NCBI GenBank assembly: GCA_002408205.1
Contig: DHQY01000007.1
Coordinates: 62,001-126,000, forward strand
Source: Bacteroidales bacterium UBA5326
GTDB lineage: Bacteria > Bacteroidota > Bacteroidia > Bacteroidales > UBA932
DNA: 64,000 bases
Direction of reading: 5' to 3'
Below are positions 17,555 through 25,161 of the stretch, one piece after another. The position numbers were made by a program, and so were the translations under genes. Position 1 is the stretch's first letter. Every line of letters starts with the position of its first letter. The notes under the pieces were generated by a model that did not search any database, had not been told where the DNA came from, and saw only the letters and a program-made list of their open reading frames with translations.

Positions 17555-17929
17555 ATGAGAGTGCCCGAAAAATATTACGACGAAAAATTTGATTTCAGGG
17601 GTGAATGGGATATGCTTTCCACATGCGGATTGAAGATCGTAAGAAAAGCCAGCAAAGATATTGTAGTGGTTACCGAGTTATACCAGGAAAACCCGGGCAC
17701 CTCTGTCACCTATGCCGGAAGTTCACTGTTACTTCAGATCTGTGAAGCCAAAGGGCTTGACCTGAACCGCGTGATATATGTGGAATGCAATCCCGATACC
17801 CGGTCTAAATTGTCATTTTATAATGAAGAATATTTTTTTGTGCAATTTCGGGAAAAGGATGGTAAACTGACAGATCCTACCTATAAACAAATGACAGATC
17901 AGGAAATATGCGACCTTATATACGGATAG
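17555..17929 (+). CDS. Uncharacterised 124-residue cytosolic protein
   Basis: I do not recognise this protein. It is 124 residues, charged, without signal peptide, membrane helix or obvious catalytic motif. Features visible: an aromatic N-terminus (KYYDEKFDFRGEW), the stretch DIVVVTELYQENPGTSVTY and a central VIYVECNP. It sits 3 bp after the second radical SAM gene, and its last 22 bp overlap the esterase gene. The placement suggests a partner or accessory factor for the radical SAM enzyme. Its frame is open and consistent in codon use with its neighbours, so it is likely real. Confidence 0.75.
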   Translation: MRVPEKYYDEKFDFRGEWDMLSTCGLKIVRKASKDIVVVTELYQENPGTSVTYAGSSLLLQICEAKGLDLNRVIYVECNPDTRSKLSFYNEEYFFVQFREKDGKLTDPTYKQMTDQEICDLIYG

Positions 17930-18801
17930 GAAGAATAACAGGCCTCATTATTATTTTTCTCTGCGTTCACCTTATCTCTTACGCCCAGGAAGTTATTATT
18001 CCCTGGAAGGGCATAAAAGATACCCGGGTAAGGATGTGGGTTTATAAACCAGACGCAGGCAAATCAAACGGGATGGGTGTCATTATATGTCCCGGCGGGA
18101 GTTATCATCACCTGGGCATTAAGCACGAAGGTCACCAGGTAGCACGCAGAATGGTTCAGGAAGGGTATACCGCATTTGTACTTCGTTACAGCACGCGTAC
18201 TTACGGATATAAATACCCATCCATGATGCAGGATATCCAAAGAGTCATGCAATATGTGAACGAAAATGCATCACAATTAGGTATTGCACAGGGAGCTACC
18301 GGAGTCATGAGCTTTTCGGCCGGAGGACATCTGGCCGGATGGATGGGAACTTATTTTGACACAAACCTGATGGAAGAATACGGTATTGAGCCCGCCGTAT
18401 CGCTCAAACCTGCTTTTGTGGCCATGATCTATCCCGTAGTGTCTATGCATGAAGATATTGCACACATCCGTTCGAGAAACAACCTTCTGGGAATAAACCA
18501 CTCCTACTCCCTAAGACTTCAACTCTCCCTTGAAGACAATGTGCGCAAAGATATGCCGCCTGTTTTCCTGCTTGCCTGTGAAGATGATCAGGTGGTACCC
18601 TGTGAGAACAGTATCCGGTATAACCGCGCACTCGATGTATACGGCATCACACATCACTTTGTTTTTTATAAGAAAGGCGGTCACGGTTTTGGGCTCGGCG
18701 GTAACAAAACGAAATTTGCCAAAACCTGGACAGACTCTTTTTTTAGCTGGATGGATACGGTATTTGGCTCAAAAAAAAGTATCTTTGAAGATGGAAATTG
18801 A
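17908..18801 (+). CDS. Exported alpha/beta hydrolase (acetyl-esterase / BD-FAE family)
   Basis: 297 residues with a signal peptide or N-terminal anchor (hydrophobic residues ~9-26, then YAQ). The fold is clear: VIICPGGSYHHLGIKHEG (oxyanion loop), nucleophile elbow MSFSAGGHLAGW, the acid loop LLACEDDQVVPCENS and the His loop KKGGHGFGLGG. It resembles acetyl-xylan esterase-like hydrolases of Bacteroidota. In a biosynthetic operon for an exported lipid it may trim or transfer an acyl or aryl ester in the periplasm. It overlaps the previous gene by 22 bp and the next by 11 bp, which ties it to the operon. Confidence 0.87.
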   Translation: MRPYIRIGRITGLIIIFLCVHLISYAQEVIIPWKGIKDTRVRMWVYKPDAGKSNGMGVIICPGGSYHHLGIKHEGHQVARRMVQEGYTAFVLRYSTRTYGYKYPSMMQDIQRVMQYVNENASQLGIAQGATGVMSFSAGGHLAGWMGTYFDTNLMEEYGIEPAVSLKPAFVAMIYPVVSMHEDIAHIRSRNNLLGINHSYSLRLQLSLEDNVRKDMPPVFLLACEDDQVVPCENSIRYNRALDVYGITHHFVFYKKGGHGFGLGGNKTKFAKTWTDSFFSWMDTVFGSKKSIFEDGN

Positions 18802-20092
18802 ATATCGTTCACTTAAAGAAATAAAGAAATACCAGGAAGAACGGCTTGCCGGCGCCCTTGAGTACCTCGCGGCCCGTTCACCTTTCTATCAAAATATGTT
18901 CTGTACCCGTAAGATCGATATCAGAAAGATCAAAACCCTGGAAGATTTACGGACCATTCCTCTCACTTCTAAAGGTGATCTGCAGGCGCATAATCCGGAT
19001 TTTTTATGTGTTTCCAGTAATAAAATCATAGATTATATTACTACTTCGGGGACACTGAGCGATCCCGTGACTTTTGCCCTTACCGACAAAGATCTGGACC
19101 GTCTTGCCTATAACGAAAAGATCTCTTTTGAATGTGCCGGTGCAGGTCAGGGAGATATTTTTCAACTGATGACCACTATTGACAAGCGTTTTATGGCGGG
19201 TCTGGCTTATTTTCTGGGAATAAGGAGCCTGGGAGCCGGTATCATCCGCGTTGGCAACGGAATACCCGAATTACAGTGGGACACCATAAACCGAATTAAA
19301 CCCAATGCCATAGTATGTGTGCCTTCTTTTATTCTGAAGATCATAAAATATGCAGAAGAAAACGGCATTGACTACCGCGCTTCGAGTGTCAGAAAAGCGA
19401 TCTGTATTGGAGAAAACCTCAGGGAACAGGATTTTTCGCTGAATCTGTTGGGCAGACAGATTGTGGAAAAATGGAACATAGAACTATATTCCACCTACGC
19501 ATCTACGGAAATGAATACTTCATTCTGCGAATGCAAATACGGTTGCGGCGGACACCATCACCCCGAACTCATTATTTGCGAACTGATAGATGATGAAGGA
19601 AATGTAGTTCCGGAAGGAGAAGCCGGAGAACTGGTCATTACTACACTGGGAGTGGAAGGAATGCCTCTGCTGCGTTTCCGCACCGGAGACCTGGCTCGTT
19701 TTCATTACGAACCGTGTGCCTGCGGCAGAAAATCTGCAAGAATAAGCCCGCTCATCGGTCGGAGAAACCATATGATAAAATACAAAGGTACAACGCTTTA
19801 TCCTCCTTCCCTGTACGATGTACTGGATAATGTGTCCTACATTGAGTGCTATCTTATTGAGTTGTCAGACAACGATTGCGGAACCGATGACGTCCTTATA
19901 AAGATATCTCTTAACAATTCGGCTGACCCCGTGGAAGATATTTGTAAAGCACTGAAAGACAAATTCAGGGCAAAGGTCCGGGTAGCTCCCGAAATTGAAA
20001 TAGTACCCGGTGAAGAATTAAAAAGTATCGTTTACCGCGATACTATGCGTAAACCGGTTAAACTTATTGATAAAAGGAATCATGGCAGATAA
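18791..20092 (+). CDS. PaaK-like adenylate-forming enzyme, atypical
   Basis: 433 residues when started at the ATG at 18791; a longer in-frame version would read through the esterase gene. It has the PaaK architecture (ELYSTYASTEM, GELVITTLGVEGMPLLRFRTGDLARF, C-terminal LIGRRNHMIKYKGTTLYP) and cysteine pairs CECKYGCGG and CACGR that are also found in the other PaaK here. The ATP-binding loop is TTSGTLSDPVTFALT instead of the canonical SSGTTGKPTVVGYT, so ATP use or substrate may differ. It could activate the aryl acid made by the ammonia-lyase for loading on ACP, or another acid; this is inference from operon membership. Confidence 0.84.
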   Translation: MEIEYRSLKEIKKYQEERLAGALEYLAARSPFYQNMFCTRKIDIRKIKTLEDLRTIPLTSKGDLQAHNPDFLCVSSNKIIDYITTSGTLSDPVTFALTDKDLDRLAYNEKISFECAGAGQGDIFQLMTTIDKRFMAGLAYFLGIRSLGAGIIRVGNGIPELQWDTINRIKPNAIVCVPSFILKIIKYAEENGIDYRASSVRKAICIGENLREQDFSLNLLGRQIVEKWNIELYSTYASTEMNTSFCECKYGCGGHHHPELIICELIDDEGNVVPEGEAGELVITTLGVEGMPLLRFRTGDLARFHYEPCACGRKSARISPLIGRRNHMIKYKGTTLYPPSLYDVLDNVSYIECYLIELSDNDCGTDDVLIKISLNNSADPVEDICKALKDKFRAKVRVAPEIEIVPGEELKSIVYRDTMRKPVKLIDKRNHGR

Positions 20093-21218
20093 CAGGTTCG
20101 ACGATATACGTCCTTATTATGATTCTGAAATACCGGCGGCAATGCAGCGTATTGCAGAATACCCCATGCTCACTGCGGTATCTGAATGGCTTTTCCCGGG
20201 AAGACCGGTTTCTGTATTACGCGAACAGATACGGTCAATTACAAGTACGGCGCAACTGCATTCGCAGGTAATGTACCCCATTATCCAGCAAATCATCAAA
20301 CGTTCCATGACGCAGTTCACATATAGTGGAGCAGAGCATCTTCTTACAAACAAAGGAATGCTCTTTGTTTCCAATCACAGGGACATTGTGCTGGATTCCT
20401 TCCTTCAACAGCTTGTGATTTATGAGAACCGTTTTCCTGTGGCTGAAATCTCTTTTGGGAGTAACCTCATGAAATCTCAGTTTTTTGTAGATCTTGGCAA
20501 ATCCAACAAAATGTACCGTGTGGAACGAAAATCGGAGGACCTGCGCAAATTTCTGAAAGATTCTATACATCTTTCCGAATATATCCGGCACTTACTTACA
20601 GAGGGTGAATCCATCTGGATTGCACAACGTAACGGACGTACAAAAGACGGCAATGATTTAACCGATAAGGGATTGCTAAAAATGTTCAGCATGAGCGGGT
20701 CTAAAGACTCCGTCGCTTCTTTTGAAGCCCTGCATATTGTGCCGGTGGCTATATCTTATGAACTGGAGCCCTGCGACCTTTTCAAAGCCAGAGAAGTCTA
20801 CCTGAGCCGGAACGGAAAAAAGTACAACAAAGCCCCGGGGGAAGATGAACACAGTATTATTACCGGAATTATGCAGCCTAAAGGACATGTTCATATACAC
20901 CTCTGCAAAGCTGTTTCCGGAGAAGACCTGGTTCCTTTTGCACATATGAGCGGAACTGATTTTCTGATAGCCCTGGCAGACCTGATAGATGAACGTATTT
21001 ATTCCGGCTACAAACTCTACGGAACTAATTTTGCCGCTCACGACAAATTGCATGGCTCAGAACGGTTTGCTGCCAAATATACAACAGATGACTTACGTTT
21101 CCTTGATGAACGTTTACAGCAACTCTACCGGTTGACGGATCATGAAGACGATATACTGACTTCCATTTTCCTTGGCATTTATGCTAATCCTGTTGACAAT
21201 TGCTTTCAAGAGCCATGA
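20082..21218 (+). CDS. Glycerolipid acyltransferase-like protein (PlsB/PlsC superfamily)
   Basis: 378 residues from the ATG at 20082, 11 bp inside the preceding gene. The acyltransferase block is NHRDIVLDS (near residues 103-111), with His and the following Asp six residues apart instead of the usual five, and SIWIAQRNGRTKDG in place of the FPEGTR block. Such variants form a Bacteroidota family of putative glycerophosphate or related acyltransferases. No signal peptide. It may provide the membrane lipid scaffold or transfer the product acyl chain. It ends 4 bp past the start of the next gene. Confidence 0.8.
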   Translation: MADNRFDDIRPYYDSEIPAAMQRIAEYPMLTAVSEWLFPGRPVSVLREQIRSITSTAQLHSQVMYPIIQQIIKRSMTQFTYSGAEHLLTNKGMLFVSNHRDIVLDSFLQQLVIYENRFPVAEISFGSNLMKSQFFVDLGKSNKMYRVERKSEDLRKFLKDSIHLSEYIRHLLTEGESIWIAQRNGRTKDGNDLTDKGLLKMFSMSGSKDSVASFEALHIVPVAISYELEPCDLFKAREVYLSRNGKKYNKAPGEDEHSIITGIMQPKGHVHIHLCKAVSGEDLVPFAHMSGTDFLIALADLIDERIYSGYKLYGTNFAAHDKLHGSERFAAKYTTDDLRFLDERLQQLYRLTDHEDDILTSIFLGIYANPVDNCFQEP

Positions 21219-21781
21219 AAACAGTATTCAGATTATGCCTGTACATTTTGTTATTAATGACCGTCATCGGTGCCTATCCGCAATCGGGCAACTCATCTGC
21301 AGCGCATAGCAGTGCCATTAGAAATATCATTGCATTCTTTTCCACTCCGGTCGATTATTCCAGGGACCCGGTTTATATGGACAGGAAAACCTTTGAGGAC
21401 CGGATACTGGGACACACCTGGGAATCACAGCGGGAGGCGGGCCGCAGCCGTTTTGAAAAAGAAACGGACAGTACCTATCTGGCAAGAATTATTTGGGTTC
21501 CCGATTCTCATTTTACAGACGGAAAACCTCCCTTGGATTTCCGCAACCCCGAAAAATCAAAGCGACTGAATCCAATTATCGGCCTGGTCTATTCGAGCGG
21601 TATCAAATACGTAGACGGTAAATGGATAGCTCCCTACCTATACCATCCCAACTTCGGCATCACGGCAGGAAAAGGTGTCATTTTCTTTAATAAAGAAGGC
21701 GATTTAATTGTTCGTGGAACAAAATGGGGCTTTTCTGCTACAGAATGTTACAAAATCGTGGATTTTACGCCGGACATCTGA
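21215..21781 (+). CDS. DUF2147-like exported protein
   Basis: 188 residues from the ATG at 21215 (an upstream ATG lies inside the acyltransferase). Signal peptide about residues 1-24. The block LDFRNPEKSKRLNPIIGLVY followed by KYVDGKWIAPYLYHPNFG and GDLIVRG matches the DUF2147 pattern (NPd..kr..pi.Gl, iydP..G, g.L.vrG). Function of this family is unknown; it is periplasmic. Overlaps the previous gene by 4 bp and is the last gene of the left-hand operon, since a promoter element follows at 21789. Confidence 0.78.
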   Translation: MKTVFRLCLYILLLMTVIGAYPQSGNSSAAHSSAIRNIIAFFSTPVDYSRDPVYMDRKTFEDRILGHTWESQREAGRSRFEKETDSTYLARIIWVPDSHFTDGKPPLDFRNPEKSKRLNPIIGLVYSSGIKYVDGKWIAPYLYHPNFGITAGKGVIFFNKEGDLIVRGTKWGFSATECYKIVDFTPDI

Positions 21782-21788
21782 GATATCC

Positions 21789-21796
21789 TAAATTTG
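21789..21796 (+). promoter_or_regulatory. Bacteroidota -7 promoter element TAAATTTG
   Basis: TAAATTTG fits the TAnnTTTG consensus of Bacteroidota sigma-ABfr promoters and lies 19 bp before the paaK start, in a 34-bp gap that separates the long left operon from the paaK-ACT pair. No convincing -33 TTG was found, so it rests on one element. Confidence 0.55.
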
Positions 21797-21815
21797 TATA
21801 TCAAATAGTGTACCC

Positions 21816-23117
21816 ATGATCTGGAACGAATCTATCGAATGTATGGATGGTGGTGCGTTACGTAAAATCCAAACCATCCGGCTCAGAAAAATGGTAGAAT
21901 ATGTGTATCATAATACGCCTTTCTACCGCAAAAAAATGCAGGAACTCGGTCTTTCCCCACAGGATATTGAAACCCTGGAAGATATTCACAAACTGCCTTT
22001 TACCACAAAAACAGACCTGCGCGACAATTATCCTTTCGGGTTATTTGCCGTTCCCATGAGCCAAATCACGCGAATTCACGGTTCCTCGGGAACTACCGGT
22101 AAACCTACTGTAGTGGGTTACACGCGTAAAGACATCAATCTGTGGACCGAATGCCTGTCCCGATGCTTTACGGCGTACGGCGCCACAAAAGACGATATTT
22201 TTCAGATAGCATACGGATACGGATTATTCACCGGCGGTCTGGGTGCCCACTACGGGGCCGAGAATATTGGGGCGTCAGTCATCCCTCTTTCGAGCGGAAA
22301 TACTGAAAAACAAATTCACCTGATGCACGATTTCGGCACAACGGTACTTTGCTGTACTCCCTCTTATGCTCTGTTTATGGCCGACGCCATAAAAGATATG
22401 GGAATTGACCGGGACAGCCTCAAACTGAGAGCAGGTGCTTTTGGAGCGGAACCCTGGACCGAAAATATGCGCCGGGAAATTGAAGAAAAACTGGCCATAA
22501 AAGCCTACGACATCTACGGGCTGAGTGAAATAAGCGGCCCCGGTGTTGGCTTTGAATGTGAATGCCAGAACGGGACACACCTGAACGAAGATCATTTCTA
22601 CCCCGAGATCATAGATCCGGTCACCCTGGAACCGCTCGGCGAAGGACAGAAAGGAGAACTTGTATTTACGCATCTGACAAAAGAGGGCATGCCTCTGCTC
22701 AGGTACCGCACTAAAGACCTCACCTCGCTTCACTACGGAAAATGCTCCTGCGGGCGCACACTTGTAAAAATGGACCGCATCCTGGGACGAAGCGATGATA
22801 TGCTTATAATCAGAGGTATTAATGTTTTCCCTACCCAGATTGAATCTGTCATTCTGGACTTGCCGGAATTTGAACCGCATTATCTGCTCACTGTAGACAG
22901 GATAAACAATACGGACCGGATGGAGCTTAAGGTGGAGGTTAAACCGGAGTTTTACTCCGATGAGATCAACAAGATGCTGGCCCTGAAAAAACGCATAGGC
23001 GATAAACTGCAGAATGTACTGGGACTTGGCGTTGATATAAAACTGGCGGAACCCAGGAGCATAGAGCGCAGTACAGGGAAGGCAAAACGAGTAATTGACA
23101 ACCGGAAATTCAATTGA
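21816..23117 (+). CDS. paaK: Phenylacetate-CoA ligase (PaaK)
   Basis: 433 residues with canonical PaaK features: ATP-binding loop HGSSGTTGKPTVVGYTRKD, DIYGLSEISGPGVGFEC, GELVFTHLTKEGMPLLRYRTKDLT, CSCGRTL and the hinge LGRSDDMLIIRGINVFPTQIE. It forms the CoA thioester of phenylacetate or a similar aryl acid via an acyl-adenylate. It is followed by a double-ACT protein, a pairing common in anaerobes that ferment aromatic amino acids, often with indolepyruvate oxidoreductase, which is absent here. It has its own promoter element, so a link to the upstream aryl-polyene-like operon is possible but not required. Confidence 0.92.
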   Translation: MIWNESIECMDGGALRKIQTIRLRKMVEYVYHNTPFYRKKMQELGLSPQDIETLEDIHKLPFTTKTDLRDNYPFGLFAVPMSQITRIHGSSGTTGKPTVVGYTRKDINLWTECLSRCFTAYGATKDDIFQIAYGYGLFTGGLGAHYGAENIGASVIPLSSGNTEKQIHLMHDFGTTVLCCTPSYALFMADAIKDMGIDRDSLKLRAGAFGAEPWTENMRREIEEKLAIKAYDIYGLSEISGPGVGFECECQNGTHLNEDHFYPEIIDPVTLEPLGEGQKGELVFTHLTKEGMPLLRYRTKDLTSLHYGKCSCGRTLVKMDRILGRSDDMLIIRGINVFPTQIESVILDLPEFEPHYLLTVDRINNTDRMELKVEVKPEFYSDEINKMLALKKRIGDKLQNVLGLGVDIKLAEPRSIERSTGKAKRVIDNRKFN

Positions 23118-23118
23118 T

Positions 23119-23550
23119 ATGAAAATGGTAGCAAAACAACTTTCCATCTTCCTGGAAAACAGGCAGGGACGACTTATGGAAGTCACCCGGGTTCTGGCAG
23201 AAGAAAACATCAATTTCTCGGCCCTTTGCATTGCCGAGAACAATGAATTCGGCATCTTGCGCGGCATTGTTTCTGACCCTCAAAAGGCCTGCGATGTGCT
23301 AAAGAAAAAGAATTTTGCAGCCAGTTTGACCGATGTACTGGGCATAAGCTGTCCCAACAAACCGGGTATGCTTTCCCTGATCCTGAAGAAACTGGCTGAC
23401 TCAGGGATATTCATCGAATATATGTATTCTTTTGCCCTGAATCATGCCACCATTACGGTCATCAGGCCAAATGACCTGAAAAAATGTATTGAAGTACTGC
23501 AACGAAATGAGGTTGAGTTGATTGACCCTGAATCAATGTACAATCTTTAA
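23119..23550 (+). CDS. Tandem ACT-domain protein
   Basis: 143 residues from the ATG at 23119, one base after the paaK stop. Two ACT repeats are visible: residues ~3-68 (KQLSIFLENRQGRLMEVTRVLAEENINFSAL) and ~72-140 (VLGISCPNKPGMLSLILKKLADSGIFIEYMYSF). ACT pairs bind amino acids and often regulate enzymes. As partner of PaaK it probably senses an aromatic amino acid. It ends back-to-back with the convergent gene at 23551, with no room for a separate terminator. Confidence 0.9.
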   Translation: MKMVAKQLSIFLENRQGRLMEVTRVLAEENINFSALCIAENNEFGILRGIVSDPQKACDVLKKKNFAASLTDVLGISCPNKPGMLSLILKKLADSGIFIEYMYSFALNHATITVIRPNDLKKCIEVLQRNEVELIDPESMYNL

Positions 23551-24432
23551 TCATTTTACTACAATCGCATTGGCAACACGTCTTGCTCCCAGCGCGTCGA
23601 ACTGCTTATTGTCCGAGGGATGATTGACCGTTTGAACCGGTAAGGTTGCATTTTTTCTAACGCAAAGAGTTGAGGATCCTCCCCCATCGAGATTCACCGC
23701 ATCATATGCCCTTATCCACTTTAAAATCTGCTGCAGTTCCTCCAGCGACATGCCTGCAGCCCTGGCAGCCCTGCCGTCCACAACAACCATCAAAACTCTT
23801 CCGCCCCGCCGGATCCCTAAAGCGGTCCGCGGATGTCTTGTAGTATAGAACGACGAGGAAAGCAAAGGCATGTTTTCCCCTTTGAACCGCAACAGGGGTC
23901 CGCTCGTAAGCACATCTTCGGCCACAATACTCCTCTCCCAGTCTTCTCCCGGGGCTGTTTCCATGTCGGAGTCAGGAACACGGTAAACGGACAGTTTTCC
24001 TTTATTCGAAACCGCAATAGCAGCCGTCTGATGAAACAGTCGTCTGTTTTCCTTAATCTGGTTAGGGGCAAGATCCCGGTTATCCACCCTTAGATAATCC
24101 ACTGAATTCCATGGTGCGTCCAACGCAAAAAATGATCCGTTAATCCCGGCAAGAGCCCCGGAATAGGCCACAAAATCTTCCGTAAGAACCAATATGCTGT
24201 CGGCCACAATATCAAATCGAAACGAATTACGGACTTCCAGTATGGAGACAAACTGGTTGGAGCGGAACAGAGAGCTGTCCGTAAAGGCACATTGCCTGAG
24301 TTTAATGCCTCCCCAGTGAATGATCCTGGTTTTCCACGGGCCGTTTACAAAAGCCAGGGAATCCTTATTTTGTGCCGGAGCTACACATACCGTCAAAAGA
24401 AGGATAACAAAAGCCAATAATCTTTTATTCAT
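23551..24432 (-). CDS. Exported phosphodiester glycosidase family protein (NAGPA/DUF2233)
   Basis: 293 residues with a signal peptide (to about PAQ at residues 19-21). The family core is clear: INGSFFALDAP, TSGPLLRFKGE, HPRTALGIRRGGRVLMVVVDGR, and the active-site region AYDAVNLDGGGSSTL. The domain cleaves GlcNAc-1-phosphodiesters in the mammalian uncovering enzyme, and bacterial members act on cell-wall or teichoic-type sugar phosphodiesters. Periplasmic or surface location. Transcribed alone, divergent from the DUF2461 gene. Substrate unknown. Confidence 0.88.
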   Translation of the reverse strand: MNKRLLAFVILLLTVCVAPAQNKDSLAFVNGPWKTRIIHWGGIKLRQCAFTDSSLFRSNQFVSILEVRNSFRFDIVADSILVLTEDFVAYSGALAGINGSFFALDAPWNSVDYLRVDNRDLAPNQIKENRRLFHQTAAIAVSNKGKLSVYRVPDSDMETAPGEDWERSIVAEDVLTSGPLLRFKGENMPLLSSSFYTTRHPRTALGIRRGGRVLMVVVDGRAARAAGMSLEELQQILKWIRAYDAVNLDGGGSSTLCVRKNATLPVQTVNHPSDNKQFDALGARRVANAIVVK

Positions 24433-24451
24433 TTTGAATAATTTTAATGGT

Positions 24452-24459
24452 TATATTTG
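24452..24459 (+). promoter_or_regulatory. Bacteroidota -7 promoter element TATATTTG
   Basis: TATATTTG 27 bp before the DUF2461 start, matching TAnnTTTG, in an AT-rich gap between divergent genes. A TTTTG 15 bp upstream (24432-24436) could be the -33 element, although the spacing is shorter than usual. Confidence 0.6.
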
Positions 24460-24486
24460 GATAATATTTGTTAAAAATAGAAAAAT

Positions 24487-25161
24487 ATGAGACAGGTTGT
24501 CGATTTTTTAACCGGATTGCGCTCAAATAATAACAAGATATGGTTTGATGCACATAAAACGCAGTACCTGGCTGCCAGGAAAGAATTTGAAGCCTTTACA
24601 GAGCAATTGATCGCAGGGATTGCACTGTTCGATCCGGACGTCATTGGCCTTACTATAAAAGATTGTACTTACAGAATTTACCGGGATATCCGGTTCAGCA
24701 ATGATAAAACTCCGTACAAGACCCATATGGGAGCCTATATCTGTCCAAAGGGGAAAAAATCGGGATATGCCGGCTACTATTTTCATGTAGAAGCTCCGGG
24801 CTCGGAATATATTGGGAACCACCTCCTGAGCAGCGGTTTATATTGCCCCGAACCACATATTCTTAAAAGCGTCCGTGAAGACATAATGATAAACGGAACG
24901 GAATACGAATCGGCCATACGCCTGGCCAGGGGATTTACCCTGGATACAGAAGATATGCTCAAAAAAGTTCCCAACGGTTTTCCCAAAGATTCCCGTTATG
25001 CAGAATATTTCAAGCTGAAACATCATTTGATCTCCCGAACCATGGACGAAGCTTTTCTTATGAGCGGGCAATTGCTTGATAACACCTTACAGGAATTCAA
25101 AAGAACCTATAAATTCGTTAATATTTTAAACCGATCCGTTACCTATGCCATTATGCAATAA
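24487..25161 (+). CDS. DUF2461 family protein (TIGR02453)
   Basis: 224 residues matching the DUF2461/TIGR02453 family: FLTGLRSNNNKIWFDAHKTQY, then the signature YRIYRDIRFSNDKTPYKTHMGAYI, and YYFHVEAPGSEYIGN. Cytosolic; the function of the family is unknown. First gene of a three-gene operon with an oxidoreductase and an SDR; overlaps the next gene by 17 bp. Confidence 0.9.
   Translation: MRQVVDFLTGLRSNNNKIWFDAHKTQYLAARKEFEAFTEQLIAGIALFDPDVIGLTIKDCTYRIYRDIRFSNDKTPYKTHMGAYICPKGKKSGYAGYYFHVEAPGSEYIGNHLLSSGLYCPEPHILKSVREDIMINGTEYESAIRLARGFTLDTEDMLKKVPNGFPKDSRYAEYFKLKHHLISRTMDEAFLMSGQLLDNTLQEFKRTYKFVNILNRSVTYAIMQ

Noticed and set aside
1..21781. Calling the left operon a flexirubin (dialkylresorcinol-ester) locus or a ladderane locus
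   Set aside because: No KAS III-type DarB or DarA is visible, and the ladderane resemblance rests only on shared broad families (radical SAM, CrtI-like, FabF). Both remain comparisons, not calls.
22275..23267. A 330-codon open frame on the minus strand across paaK and the ACT gene
   Set aside because: Both plus-strand genes are clear family members; the antisense frame crosses their boundary and has no recognisable motif.
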